Below are positions 1 to 6,277 of a stretch of DNA of 14,604 nucleotides, piece after piece; positions within the stretch are counted from its first letter, which is position 1; each line of letters begins with the position of its first letter. The stretch spans positions 1 to 14,604 of the forward strand of contig JAADFA010000076.1 in NCBI GenBank assembly GCA_013153135.1. Direction: 5' to 3'. Source of the stretch: Chloroflexota bacterium. Its GTDB lineage: Bacteria > Chloroflexota > Anaerolineae > Anaerolineales > DRMV01. A program made the translations under genes and the position numbers. A model generated the notes under the pieces. That model searched no databases and had not been told where the DNA came from. It worked only from the letters and a program-made list of their open reading frames with translations.

Positions 1-76
1 GCGGGGATTGCAGCCGAGCGGGGCCGATACCCGCGTGTAACGAGGGTGTGGCTTCGTGTAGCAAGCGAAGGTTTCT

Positions 77-105
77 TTTACTGTTTCTACGGTAATTGCT
101 ATAAA
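77..105 (+). promoter_or_regulatory. Possible sigma-70-type promoter
   Basis: A TTTACT box (77-82) and a TATAAA box (100-105) are separated by exactly 17 bp. They match the TTGACA/TATAAT consensus at 4 and 5 of 6 positions. The surrounding 25 bp are AT-rich in an otherwise GC-rich region. Transcription would start near 112, about 60 bp before the terminator hairpin at 170. The output would therefore be either a short RNA or an attenuated leader of the SDR gene. This is a by-eye match with no experimental support. Confidence 0.35.
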
Positions 106-169
106 CCCCGGGGAACAAGGGCTAACGCTTGAGACGCCTTTGGGCCAGGAGGGCACGGGGGGTGATATG

Positions 170-196
170 GAGCGAGCCAACCCTCGCTCGCTTTTT
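170..196 (+). terminator. Intrinsic terminator before the SDR gene
   Basis: A 7-bp perfect stem, GAGCGAG (170-176) with CTCGCTC (183-189), encloses a 6-nt loop. It is followed after two bases by five T (192-196). It could end an upstream gene outside the window, or act as an attenuator or short-RNA terminator for transcription starting near 112. Confidence 0.6.
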
Positions 197-220
197 GTCC
201 CCGAGGCCTGGCGAGGAGGT

Positions 221-238
221 GGGTGGGATGGGCGTGGG
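221..238 (+). other. G-quadruplex motif in the SDR leader
   Basis: Four GGG runs (221-223, 225-227, 230-232, 236-238) are separated by loops of 1, 2 and 3 bases. This meets the strict definition of a canonical, short-loop G-quadruplex on the plus strand. It lies between the terminator at 170-196 and the SDR start, so it would be in the mRNA leader if transcription reads through. The whole interval is G-rich, so it may be a compositional accident. Confidence 0.45.
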
Positions 239-346
239 CCGAGCATCCAGCAGGCGCGGCACGTGGGCTCTACCCGCCGACGCGCGCCGGGGATGATAGG
301 CCGCGAGGGCCCATAGCATGACGCGAACAGCAGCAGGAGGTCGATG

Positions 347-1153
347 ATGCGCGAATTGCGAGGTCGAGTCGCGTTGCTTACCGGTGGTTCCAGCGGCATT
401 GGCGCCGCGTTGGCCCGCGCGTTGGTCCAGGAAGGGGTGCGCGTCGCTCTGGTCGCCCGGCGGGAAGAACGGCTGCGCGCCCTGGTTGCATCCCTGCAGC
501 AGCAGGGCGGCGAGGCCGTGGCTATCCCGGGTGACGTCACCCGCGAGGAGGATATGCGCGAAGCCGTCGCACACACGGTTGACCGTTGGGGGCGTCTGGA
601 TATTGTTATTGCCAATGCGGGTCAGTACGTGCGCAAGCCCGTGGTGGAATGGACGGTCGAGGACTTCCGACGCTCGTGCGCGGTTAACTTCTACGGCGCG
701 TTGCATCTCATTCTTGCCGCGCTGCCCGTGTTGCGTCGTCAACGCGAGGGCCACATTGTGCTCATCTCCTCCTTGGACGCGAAGAAGGGCTTGCCTCTCG
801 ATGGCCCCTATGTCGCGGCCAAGTATGCGCTCAGTGGCATTGGCGGTGTGATGCGTCAGGAGCTCCGCGAGGAAGGCATCGACGTCACCGTCGTCTATCC
901 TGGCCGGGTGGATACGCCCATGATCGCGGATCTCAAAGTGCCCTGGATTTCGCCGAAGATGCCGCCCGAGAAGGTCGCTCGCGCGGTGATCAAGGGTATT
1001 CGCAAGCGCAAAGCCGAGGTCATTGTGCCGTGGACTGGGTATTTGTTATACTTGGACCTACTCGCCCCCCGCTTGGCGGATTTCCTGGTCAAGAAGTTGG
1101 GCCTGAGTGGTGAACCTGAGCCGCGCTCGTCAGATGAGCACGGCACCGCTTGA
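347..1153 (+). CDS. Short-chain dehydrogenase/reductase (classical SDR)
   Basis: This is an NAD(P)-dependent oxidoreductase with a Rossmann fold; its substrate cannot be read from sequence. Counting from the in-frame ATG at 344, the glycine-rich cofactor motif TGGSSGIG is at 13-20 and NAG at 91-93. The catalytic tetrad is N115, S142 or S143, Y156 and K160 (YxxxK), followed by a PG motif at 186-187. Arginines after the second strand (ARREER, near 39-44) suggest NADP(H) rather than NAD(H). The length (268-269 residues) is normal for the family. Two ATGs are adjacent. AGGAGG at 335-340 lies 3 nt before ATG 344 and 6 nt before ATG 347, so I prefer 347. The next gene begins 87 bp downstream with no terminator between, suggesting co-transcription. 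The C-terminal 40 residues carry a hydrophobic segment (about 229-250), which might allow membrane contact. Confidence 0.9.
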   Translation: MRELRGRVALLTGGSSGIGAALARALVQEGVRVALVARREERLRALVASLQQQGGEAVAIPGDVTREEDMREAVAHTVDRWGRLDIVIANAGQYVRKPVVEWTVEDFRRSCAVNFYGALHLILAALPVLRRQREGHIVLISSLDAKKGLPLDGPYVAAKYALSGIGGVMRQELREEGIDVTVVYPGRVDTPMIADLKVPWISPKMPPEKVARAVIKGIRKRKAEVIVPWTGYLLYLDLLAPRLADFLVKKLGLSGEPEPRSSDEHGTA

Positions 1154-1226
1154 GGCCCCGTTGGCTGCAGGTATGGGGGCGTACCGCGCCCGGGCACGTC
1201 GTCATTCCACGTGAATGAAACCGAGC

Positions 1227-1232
1227 AAGGAG
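1227..1232 (+). promoter_or_regulatory. Ribosome binding site fixing the start at 1241
   Basis: AAGGAG sits 8 nt before ATG 1241. The upstream in-frame GTG at 1211 has no purine-rich site before it, so the shorter protein is preferred. Confidence 0.6.
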
Positions 1233-1240
1233 CGGCGCCT

Positions 1241-2803
1241 ATGTTGCCACAATCCCCTTTCCCCTGGCAGACGGCCGTACACCCCTGGCTCAAACGCCTA
1301 GAGATCGCGTTTTGGCCCATGTATGAGCATCCCCTCACCCAGCAGGCCATGGAGGGGTTGGCCCAGGCCTTTCGCGATTTCGGGCATCGGGTGGTGGAAC
1401 GTCCTGGCCCCGAGACGGATGTGATCATCGCGTCCGTCCCATATGGCGAGAATCTAAATTGGCGAAAGGCGCCCATGTTCATCGCCCGGCGTCATTTTCG
1501 TTTGCCGCGGCAGCCGTTCATCTGGGCCATCCTCGCGGTGCCACCGCAGCGCATCCGCGCGGATTTGCACCACCTGGCGCTGGGCATCGCGAAGGACGAG
1601 CCCGACCCGGAGCATTTCCGTTACCCTGGTCTGGCGCCCAACGCCTACATCACGCTCTACGAGCAAGGGCGTCGCGCCGGCCCTATTTTGGCCTTGCAAC
1701 GGCTGTTGCAAAGCCAGGCCAAAACCATCCGTCAAATCCTGATCATCGGCGACGAAGAGCCCGAAGAAGCCTTTATGTTCAACTTGGTGGGCGGTTACCC
1801 CCGCATCCCCGCCCACGATCGGGACTTCTTCTACAAGAATTTGGCCTTGCGCGTGACCACCGAGGCCAGTACCTATGAGGTCACGCAGCATCAGGTGGTG
1901 GACGAGCCTCCCATCCCCGCAGAGGTGTGGCGCAGCCTCGAGACCCCCGCGGCCATGATCCGCGCGGGGATGGCCTTTGGACAGCGCAACTTTTTCACCC
2001 GCATGATTCGGGTGCAAGACCTGGCCTACGTCCCCATGTTGGACCAGGTCATCGCGAGCCAGTACAGCGAGGGCTGCTTCGCGACCTGGGACCCCAAGAT
2101 CGGCGCGCTGGTCAGCACCATCACAGGCAGCGCGCGGCCGGTGGATAAGGGCAAGTTGACCGAGGACGAGCTCGCGGTCATTGTGGGCGTGCGACCGGAC
2201 TACCTGGGCGCGCTGGTACGCCATGTGGAAGGCAAGCGCAACGATCCCCCCTCCTCGGAAGCCGTCGAACTTTATGATATGGATCGTCCCCTGCCGCGCA
2301 TCCGCTGGCAGGGATACGAGGTGCCGGTCGCACGGTCCAAGTTGCATAGCCACCGAGGCGTCGCATCTTTCGACCCCAAGGTGGTGGAGTTCGCACCGCT
2401 GGACCCGGCGTACTACTTCTTCCCCGTCTCGTGCTCGACCGCGGCCCAGGCGTTGGCGGTGCGCGCAGCCTTCGGCCGGGCCCAGAGCTTGCGCAATCCC
2501 GATGACCCGCGGCGCATTGTGTTCACCGTGTTGCCCGGGCACGGCGTCGTGCTGGCGGAAAAGTGGGTACCCGGCAAGGAGCCTTTCCAGGTGCTTTGGG
2601 AAGCGATGGACCGGGGCGAGATCCAAATTAGCCGCTATGTGCCCCAAGGCCCCTATGGCTATGAGCTGGACCCCGAGACGGGCCGCATGGTCTTGCGCGA
2701 AGAGGGGATTGGTGGCTTAGAACCCTTGGGACCCTTGGGCGTCTTCCCTGATATGGTTGAGCAGTTGGACGAGCACGTTTTGGCCGTCTTGCAGCGGCCT
2801 TGA
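1241..2803 (+). CDS. Unassigned 520-residue protein
   Basis: I do not recognise this family. The protein is soluble in appearance: no signal peptide, no membrane helix, no long low-complexity segment. The N-terminal 70 residues read like an alternating strand/helix start of a Rossmann-like domain. A second hydrophobic strand followed by acidic residues, ILIIGDEEPEE, is at 166-176. Potentially functional conserved-looking segments are SEGCFATWDPK near 276-286, ITGSARPVDKGK near 294-305, SHRGVASFDPK near 370-380, and VLPGHGVVLAEKW near 430-442. Cysteines are few (C279 and C398). Codon usage and GC match the neighbours and the long frame is uninterrupted, so it is surely a real gene. It lies between an SDR and a glycosyltransferase with very short gaps (18 bp to the next start), which suggests a shared transcript. 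A sugar-metabolising role would fit the neighbours, but that is only inference. Confidence 0.85.
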   Translation: MLPQSPFPWQTAVHPWLKRLEIAFWPMYEHPLTQQAMEGLAQAFRDFGHRVVERPGPETDVIIASVPYGENLNWRKAPMFIARRHFRLPRQPFIWAILAVPPQRIRADLHHLALGIAKDEPDPEHFRYPGLAPNAYITLYEQGRRAGPILALQRLLQSQAKTIRQILIIGDEEPEEAFMFNLVGGYPRIPAHDRDFFYKNLALRVTTEASTYEVTQHQVVDEPPIPAEVWRSLETPAAMIRAGMAFGQRNFFTRMIRVQDLAYVPMLDQVIASQYSEGCFATWDPKIGALVSTITGSARPVDKGKLTEDELAVIVGVRPDYLGALVRHVEGKRNDPPSSEAVELYDMDRPLPRIRWQGYEVPVARSKLHSHRGVASFDPKVVEFAPLDPAYYFFPVSCSTAAQALAVRAAFGRAQSLRNPDDPRRIVFTVLPGHGVVLAEKWVPGKEPFQVLWEAMDRGEIQISRYVPQGPYGYELDPETGRMVLREEGIGGLEPLGPLGVFPDMVEQLDEHVLAVLQRP

Positions 2804-2808
2804 GCCAT

Positions 2809-2814
2809 GGGAGG
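2809..2814 (+). promoter_or_regulatory. Ribosome binding site fixing the start at 2822
   Basis: GGGAGG lies 7 nt before ATG 2822. The alternative in-frame ATG at 2807 overlaps this site and has none of its own. The conserved glycosyltransferase fold starts at the fifth residue after 2822. Confidence 0.65.
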
Positions 2815-2821
2815 TTGGCCC

Positions 2822-3877
2822 ATGAGCCGGCCTGTGTTTTCCGTTGTGGTGCCCGTCTACAACGAACGGGAAAGCCTGCCTGAGCTCTACCGCCGCGTGC
2901 GCGCGGTGATGACCTCGCTGGGCGAGCCATGGGAACTGGTGCTGGTGGATGACGGCTCGACCGATGGCTCGACGGACCTGATCCGCGAGCTGCATCGACA
3001 GGACCCGGAGCACGTGCGCCCGGTCATCTTCGCGCGCAATTTTGGCCATCAGATCGCGGTAACCGCAGGGATGGATTACGCGCGCGGGTGCGCGGTCATC
3101 ATCATGGACGCGGATTTGCAAGACCCGCCCGAGGTTATCCCGCGGCTGGTGGAACGATGGCGCGAGGGATACGACGTGGTGTACGCGGTTCGAGTGCAGC
3201 GGGAGGGAGAAACGTGGTTCAAGAAGGTGACCGCGGCTCTGTTTTATCGCCTAATTTACCGCATTACCGACGTGCCCATCCCCGTGGATACAGGCGACTT
3301 CCGGCTCATCGACCGCAAAGTGCTGGCCGTGTTGCGGCGGATGCGGGAGCGGCACCGCTTCATTCGAGGTATGGCCGCGTGGGTTGGGTTTCGGCAAATT
3401 GGCGTGCCTTACCGCCGCGCGCCGCGCTACGCGGGCGAGACCAAATACCCTTTGCGCAAGATGATCAAATTCGCTCTGGATGCTATCACCAGCTTTTCGT
3501 ATTTTCCCCTCCAGCTGGCCACATACCTTGGATTTATCAGCGCGGGGCTGAGTATTTTGGCCATTCCACTAGTGGCTATTGCTCGCCTGACGGGGAGTCA
3601 AGCCTTCTATGGCCAAGCGAGCACCTTGATCGCGGTGTTGTTTTTGGGTGGAGTACAGTTGATCTCCTTGGGCATTTTAGGCGAATACGTGGGTCGAATT
3701 TACGATGAAGTTAAGGGCCGTCCGCTGTATGTAGTCGCTGAAGCCGCAAATCCCCCTTCCCAAGAAAGCGATTCTTATGTTATGATAGAGGAAGATGATG
3801 AGTGTCACCATGCGCGTGGCCGTGCATCTAAAAGCCATGGAACAACGCCGGAGGAGGTGAGCCATGCGAGCGAATGA
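2822..3877 (+). CDS. GtrB/DPM-like glycosyltransferase family 2, membrane-anchored
   Basis: The predicted role is transfer of a sugar from a nucleotide sugar to a polyprenyl phosphate at the inner face of the membrane, as in GtrB, ArnC and dolichol-phosphate mannose synthases. The GT-A fold opens with VVVPVYNE (8-15). It has the nucleotide-binding VDDGSTDGS (42-50) and the metal-binding DADLQDPPE (96-104). The subfamily hallmark DTGDFRLIDRKV (156-167) and the RYAGETKYP segment (202-210) follow. Two membrane helices lie at about 230-256 and 266-288. The family's usual ending EVKGRPLY (296-303) is followed by an unusual hydrophilic tail of nearly 50 residues with an acidic EEDDE stretch and paired histidines. 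The last 14 bp overlap the next gene. Which sugar is used cannot be told. The neighbouring SDR and unassigned gene may supply or modify it. Confidence 0.92.
   Translation: MSRPVFSVVVPVYNERESLPELYRRVRAVMTSLGEPWELVLVDDGSTDGSTDLIRELHRQDPEHVRPVIFARNFGHQIAVTAGMDYARGCAVIIMDADLQDPPEVIPRLVERWREGYDVVYAVRVQREGETWFKKVTAALFYRLIYRITDVPIPVDTGDFRLIDRKVLAVLRRMRERHRFIRGMAAWVGFRQIGVPYRRAPRYAGETKYPLRKMIKFALDAITSFSYFPLQLATYLGFISAGLSILAIPLVAIARLTGSQAFYGQASTLIAVLFLGGVQLISLGILGEYVGRIYDEVKGRPLYVVAEAANPPSQESDSYVMIEEDDECHHARGRASKSHGTTPEEVSHASE
3757..3786 (+). promoter_or_regulatory. Possible internal promoter for the DUF2892 gene
   Basis: Inside the 3' end of the glycosyltransferase gene, an extended -10 element (TG at 3778-3779, then TATGAT at 3781-3786) follows a TTCCCA box (3757-3762) by 18 bp. 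The segment is AT-richer than the gene around it. A start near 3793 would give the DUF2892 gene a leader of about 70 nt and its own transcript. By-eye match only. Confidence 0.35.
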
Positions 3878-4064
3878 GGCGACATGGGACCGGGTTGTCC
3901 GTGTGATTTTGGGCATTGTTTTGTTGGCGTTGAAGTTTACGGGTGCCGTGACGGGGACGGTGGGCTTGATCGCGTTGATCTTCGGGTTGGTTTTCTTGAT
4001 TACGGGCTTGATCGGCTTCTGCCCGTTGTATGCCATCGTGGGCTTCTCGACCAAGAAGGAGTAA
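3864..4064 (+). CDS. DUF2892 (YgaP-like) small membrane protein
   Basis: A 66-residue protein that matches the DUF2892 pattern: an N-terminal Asp-Arg pair before the first helix (WDRVVR, 8-13), two membrane helices at about 14-30 and 33-51, and the hallmark GFCPLY with Cys53 (51-56). In some bacteria this domain is fused to a rhodanese (E. coli YgaP), linking the family to sulfur handling. Standing alone, its function is unknown. The start is well supported by GGAGGAGGTGA (3850-3860), whose core lies 6 nt before ATG 3864. It overlaps the glycosyltransferase by 14 bp and is followed by a strong terminator. It may be translationally coupled to that gene or driven by the internal promoter at 3757-3786. 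Its cysteine and location next to thiol-redox genes fit a redox or sulfur role, which remains inference. Confidence 0.88.
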   Translation: MRANEATWDRVVRVILGIVLLALKFTGAVTGTVGLIALIFGLVFLITGLIGFCPLYAIVGFSTKKE

Positions 4065-4109
4065 GCTCGTCCTGCGACGTTGATCCTTTCACTGTCTTTG
4101 GCTGTTCGC

Positions 4110-4142
4110 CCGCCGTCTGAGTGCACCTCGGACGGCGGCTTT
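4110..4142 (+). terminator. Intrinsic terminator after the DUF2892 gene
   Basis: A 12-bp stem (4110-4121 with 4127-4138, one T:G wobble) with a 5-nt loop is followed by C and TTT (4140-4142). It starts 45 bp after the stop codon and separates the DUF2892 gene from the disulfide oxidoreductase gene. The T-tract is short, but the stem is long and GC-rich. Confidence 0.75.
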
Positions 4143-4195
4143 ATCTGCTCTACATGCGTCCATTCTGATACCTTTGCGAGAACGGAGGCAAACCC

Positions 4196-4912
4196 ATGAC
4201 TCAACAACAGCGTTTGCTGAGCCCTGATGTTGCTCAACAGGTGCGTTCCATCTTCGAGTCCGAGATGAAGGAACCGGTGCAGATTTTGTACTTCACGACC
4301 AGCAGCGGCAATTGCATGTACTGCGACGTTACCGAGCAATTGCTGCGCGAGGTCGAGGAACTGGATGACCGCATCCACTTGGCCGTATATGACCTGGAAA
4401 AGGACAAGGAAATGGCCGAGCGCTACAACATCGACAAAGTTCCGGCCACCATTATCGCGGCATTGAACGGGGACGAGATCCACGACTATGGCATCCGGTT
4501 CTTCGGCATTCCTGCGGAGTACGAGTTTAGCTCCCTGCTGCACACCATCACCCAGGTATCGAAGCGGGAATCGGGCCTGAGCCAGGCCACGGAGGAGTTC
4601 TTGAAGAACCTGAAAGACGATATTAACTTGCGCGTCTTCGTCACACCCTCGTGCCCCTACTGCCCCAACATGGTGATGCTCACGCATCGCATGGCCATCG
4701 CCAGCCCCCGGGTAACCTCAGAGATGGTCGAGGCCATCGAATTCCCTGAGTGGGCGGCCGAGTATGGCGTGACCGGCGTGCCCCATACGGTCATCAACGA
4801 TGGGCTAGGCACGGTCATCGGCGCGGTGCCCGAAGGGCACTTGATCCACGAAATCGAGCACGCGCTCATGCACTTGCACGGCATCGAGCACGACCATCAT
4901 CACCATCACTAG
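4196..4912 (+). CDS. Protein disulfide oxidoreductase (tandem glutaredoxin-like folds) with histidine tail
   Basis: This is a cytosolic thiol-disulfide oxidoreductase made of two thioredoxin-like folds, the PDO/glutaredoxin-like type known from Pyrococcus and other thermophiles. It keeps protein disulfides balanced and can accept electrons from a thioredoxin reductase. Unit one has the active site CMYC (C40, C43) and the cis-proline P83 in KVPA. Unit two has CPYC (C153, C156) and cis-proline P196 in GVPH. At 238 residues it is close to the usual 215-235. Its oddity is the last 21 residues: H218, H222, H226, H228, H232 and H234-H238, ending in five consecutive histidines. GGAGG (4184-4188) lies 7 nt before the start. 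Flanking terminators at 4110-4142 and 4914-4948 suggest a single-gene transcript. Nearby TlpA-like and OsmC-like genes suggest a shared redox theme. Confidence 0.92.
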   Translation: MTQQQRLLSPDVAQQVRSIFESEMKEPVQILYFTTSSGNCMYCDVTEQLLREVEELDDRIHLAVYDLEKDKEMAERYNIDKVPATIIAALNGDEIHDYGIRFFGIPAEYEFSSLLHTITQVSKRESGLSQATEEFLKNLKDDINLRVFVTPSCPYCPNMVMLTHRMAIASPRVTSEMVEAIEFPEWAAEYGVTGVPHTVINDGLGTVIGAVPEGHLIHEIEHALMHLHGIEHDHHHHH

Positions 4913-4913
4913 T

Positions 4914-4948
4914 AACCATCGCGGCTCCCCAGGGGCCGCGATGGTTTT
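4914..4948 (+). terminator. Intrinsic terminator after the disulfide oxidoreductase gene
   Basis: A 12-bp perfect stem (4914-4925 with 4935-4946) has a C/G-rich loop and a TTTT run at 4945-4948 that overlaps the end of the stem. It begins directly after the stop codon. An in-frame ATG for the following gene at 4941 lies inside the stem, which argues against that upstream start. Confidence 0.85.
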
Positions 4949-4993
4949 CATGCGGTCCGGGGATGCTCGCTGGCGACGACCACCCATCTCGCC

Positions 4994-5000
4994 GAGGAGG
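4994..5000 (+). promoter_or_regulatory. Ribosome binding site fixing the start at 5010
   Basis: GAGGAGG lies 9 nt before ATG 5010. The longer frame would start at 4941 inside the terminator stem and has no such site. Confidence 0.65.
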
Positions 5001-5009
5001 ATACTGGCT

Positions 5010-5597
5010 ATGGCGCGTCGTTATCGCCGTCGACGTAACCTTTGGCCCGGTGTGCTCGCTGGCCTGGGCGTGATTTTGGTCGGCGTAGCCATCGGCCTGT
5101 ACGCGCGGCGTTCCACGTCCCAGCCTACGGAAGAGACAACCACCAAGCCGCTCTTTAACCAACCGGCCAAGGTCAATTTGCCCGTGCCGGATCTGCCCGA
5201 GCTCACAACTCTGGATGGCGAGCCAGCACGCCTGGCCGACTTGAAAGGCCAGGCAAAAGTGCTCATCGTCAACCTCTGGGCTACGTGGTGCCCGCCGTGT
5301 AAAGCCGAGATGCCCGACCTCAACGCGTATTACCAAAAACACAAGGACGATGGCCTGTTGCTCATCGGCATCAACATTGGCGAAGACGAAGCCCAAGTGC
5401 GCCCTTTTGTCGAGACGTATCAACTGGCCTTCCCAATTTGGCTTGATCCCAAGGGCGTGAGCACGGGCGCGTTCCGTACCCAAGGCCTGCCCAGCACCTT
5501 TGTGATCGATGAAGACTGGCGCATTCGCCTGATTTGGTACGGCCGCACCAATTTGGAGCTCTTGGAGCAATTCGTGACACCCATGCTGGAAAAATAG
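5010..5597 (+). CDS. Membrane-anchored TlpA/ResA-like thioredoxin
   Basis: This is an extracytoplasmic thiol-disulfide protein, 195 residues long. A basic N-terminus (residues 1-9, seven arginines or lysine-like charges) precedes a single membrane helix at about 12-31, with the rest outside the membrane. A linker of about 25 residues leads to the thioredoxin fold of the AhpC/TSA-Redoxin type. The fold carries the WCPPC active site (W93, C94, C97) and the cis-proline P161 in GLPSTF. Family members reduce apocytochrome c (ResA/CcmG), deliver reductant to copper-site assembly proteins, or act as general reductases. No cytochrome maturation gene is in the window, so the partner is unknown. No terminator separates it from the OsmC gene 101 bp downstream apart from a weak 6-bp hairpin, so the two could share a transcript. 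Confidence 0.9.
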   Translation: MARRYRRRRNLWPGVLAGLGVILVGVAIGLYARRSTSQPTEETTTKPLFNQPAKVNLPVPDLPELTTLDGEPARLADLKGQAKVLIVNLWATWCPPCKAEMPDLNAYYQKHKDDGLLLIGINIGEDEAQVRPFVETYQLAFPIWLDPKGVSTGAFRTQGLPSTFVIDEDWRIRLIWYGRTNLELLEQFVTPMLEK

Positions 5598-5698
5598 CCT
5601 CGTCCTGGGCGCCGGGCGCCGCGTGAGGCCGCCAAGGGCTCTTGAGGGGCCTTCCCCTCGTGACCCTAAGGCATGGATTTCATGGAGGAGGTTGATTC

Positions 5699-6172
5699 AT
5701 GGACGCGACAGTCAAACTGCTGCGCAAGATGGCCTTTGACGCGACCTCGGGTAGCGGGCACCATATGCTCATGGACGCGGCATCCAAAGTTGGCGGTGAG
5801 AACCGCGGTCCGCGGCCCATGGAATTCATCCTGCTGGGCATTTTAGGGTGCACGGCCATGGACGTCATTTCCATCCTGCGGAAGAAGCGGCAGGTGGTAA
5901 CGGATTTCGAAGTGAAAGGCCATGCGGAACGGGCTGAACAGCACCCTAAGGTCTTTACGCACATCACCGTGGAATACCATGTGGTGGGCGAGGATGTGCA
6001 GGAAAAGGCCGTACGCCGTTCTATTGAGCTCTCGGCCGTGCGTTATTGCCCGGCTCAGGCTATGTTGAAAGAGAAAGTGCCTATGCGCTACCTTTACTAC
6101 ATCTATGAAGATACGCCCGACGGACCCGAATTGCGCATCCAGGGCGAATGGAAAGAAGGCGAACCCGCATAG
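5699..6172 (+). CDS. OsmC/Ohr-family protein (YhfA-like peroxidase)
   Basis: The OsmC fold carries thiol peroxidases that reduce organic hydroperoxides through two cysteines. Both are present: C51 in the helix ILGCTAMDV (48-56) and C117 in the motif RYCPAQAML (115-123). The spacing of 65 residues is usual for the superfamily. PRPMEFILLG (39-47 region) is the typical dimer-forming helix start. The 157-residue length and the sequence around C51 are closer to the YhfA-like branch than to Ohr. GGAGGAGGT (5684-5692) lies 6 nt before the start. The gene follows a TlpA-like thioredoxin and is ended by a strong hairpin. The electron donor is not known; lipoylated proteins serve Ohr/OsmC elsewhere, and the nearby disulfide oxidoreductase is another possible donor. 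Confidence 0.9.
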   Translation: MDATVKLLRKMAFDATSGSGHHMLMDAASKVGGENRGPRPMEFILLGILGCTAMDVISILRKKRQVVTDFEVKGHAERAEQHPKVFTHITVEYHVVGEDVQEKAVRRSIELSAVRYCPAQAMLKEKVPMRYLYYIYEDTPDGPELRIQGEWKEGEPA

Positions 6173-6195
6173 CGTCTTCGCCTTCCACCGTGGTT

Positions 6196-6226
6196 GGGGC
6201 GCACGATGGTCGTGCGCCCCTTGTTG
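6196..6226 (+). terminator. Intrinsic terminator after the OsmC gene
   Basis: An 11-bp perfect stem, GGGGCGCACGA (6196-6206) with TCGTGCGCCCC (6210-6220), has a 3-nt loop. It is followed by a T-rich TTGTTGTT. It starts 23 bp after the stop codon. A TTG start for a longer truD frame at 6194 would overlap this stem, which supports the later start at 6278. Confidence 0.8.
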
Positions 6227-6277
6227 TTCCCCGGTTCAGCATCTGGAGCGCGTGGAGACGTCTTACCGAGGTGCCCC

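Larger units (their letters stand above)
1..343. other. Gene-free leader region before the SDR gene
   Basis: No convincing gene is visible here. One forward frame is open from base 1 to a TGA at 130-132, and another ends at a TAA at 38-40. Either could be the tail of a gene lying outside the window, but neither encodes anything recognisable. The stretch holds a possible promoter (77-105), an intrinsic terminator (170-196), a G-quadruplex motif (221-238) and the ribosome binding site of the SDR gene (335-340). The second half is strongly G-rich on the plus strand. Confidence 0.5.

Noticed and set aside
228..296. Possible 22-codon leader peptide with a purine-rich site upstream
   Set aside because: The apparent ribosome site and start lie in the G-quadruplex stretch. 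The encoded peptide is not hydrophobic, signal-like or rich in a single amino acid, so there is no support beyond composition.
122..754. Minus-strand frame of 210 codons near the left end
   Set aside because: It is antisense to the first half of the SDR gene and crosses the terminator at 170-196.
1454..2647. Long open frame (397 codons) on the minus strand
   Set aside because: It lies wholly antisense to the unassigned 520-residue gene, has no ribosome binding site, and its composition (many His, Arg, Gly) is that of a codon shadow.
3677..4687. Open frame of 336 codons on the minus strand
   Set aside because: It runs antisense across three well-supported plus-strand genes and a terminator, and matches no family.
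4895..4912. Histidine tail as a cloning-vector tag contaminating the sequence
   Set aside because: The His enrichment begins well before the terminal run, codons CAT and CAC are mixed, and the native stop is followed at once by a genomic terminator and the next gene.
5644..5659. Hairpin after the TlpA-like gene as a terminator
   Set aside because: The stem is only 6 bp and no T-tract follows on the plus strand.
6196..6220. OsmC terminator as a copy of the GC hairpin at 14393-14412
   Set aside because: They share only about 10 identical bases (GGGGCGCACG). Loops and outer flanks differ, and the first is followed by a T-rich tract, so a simple terminator explains it.
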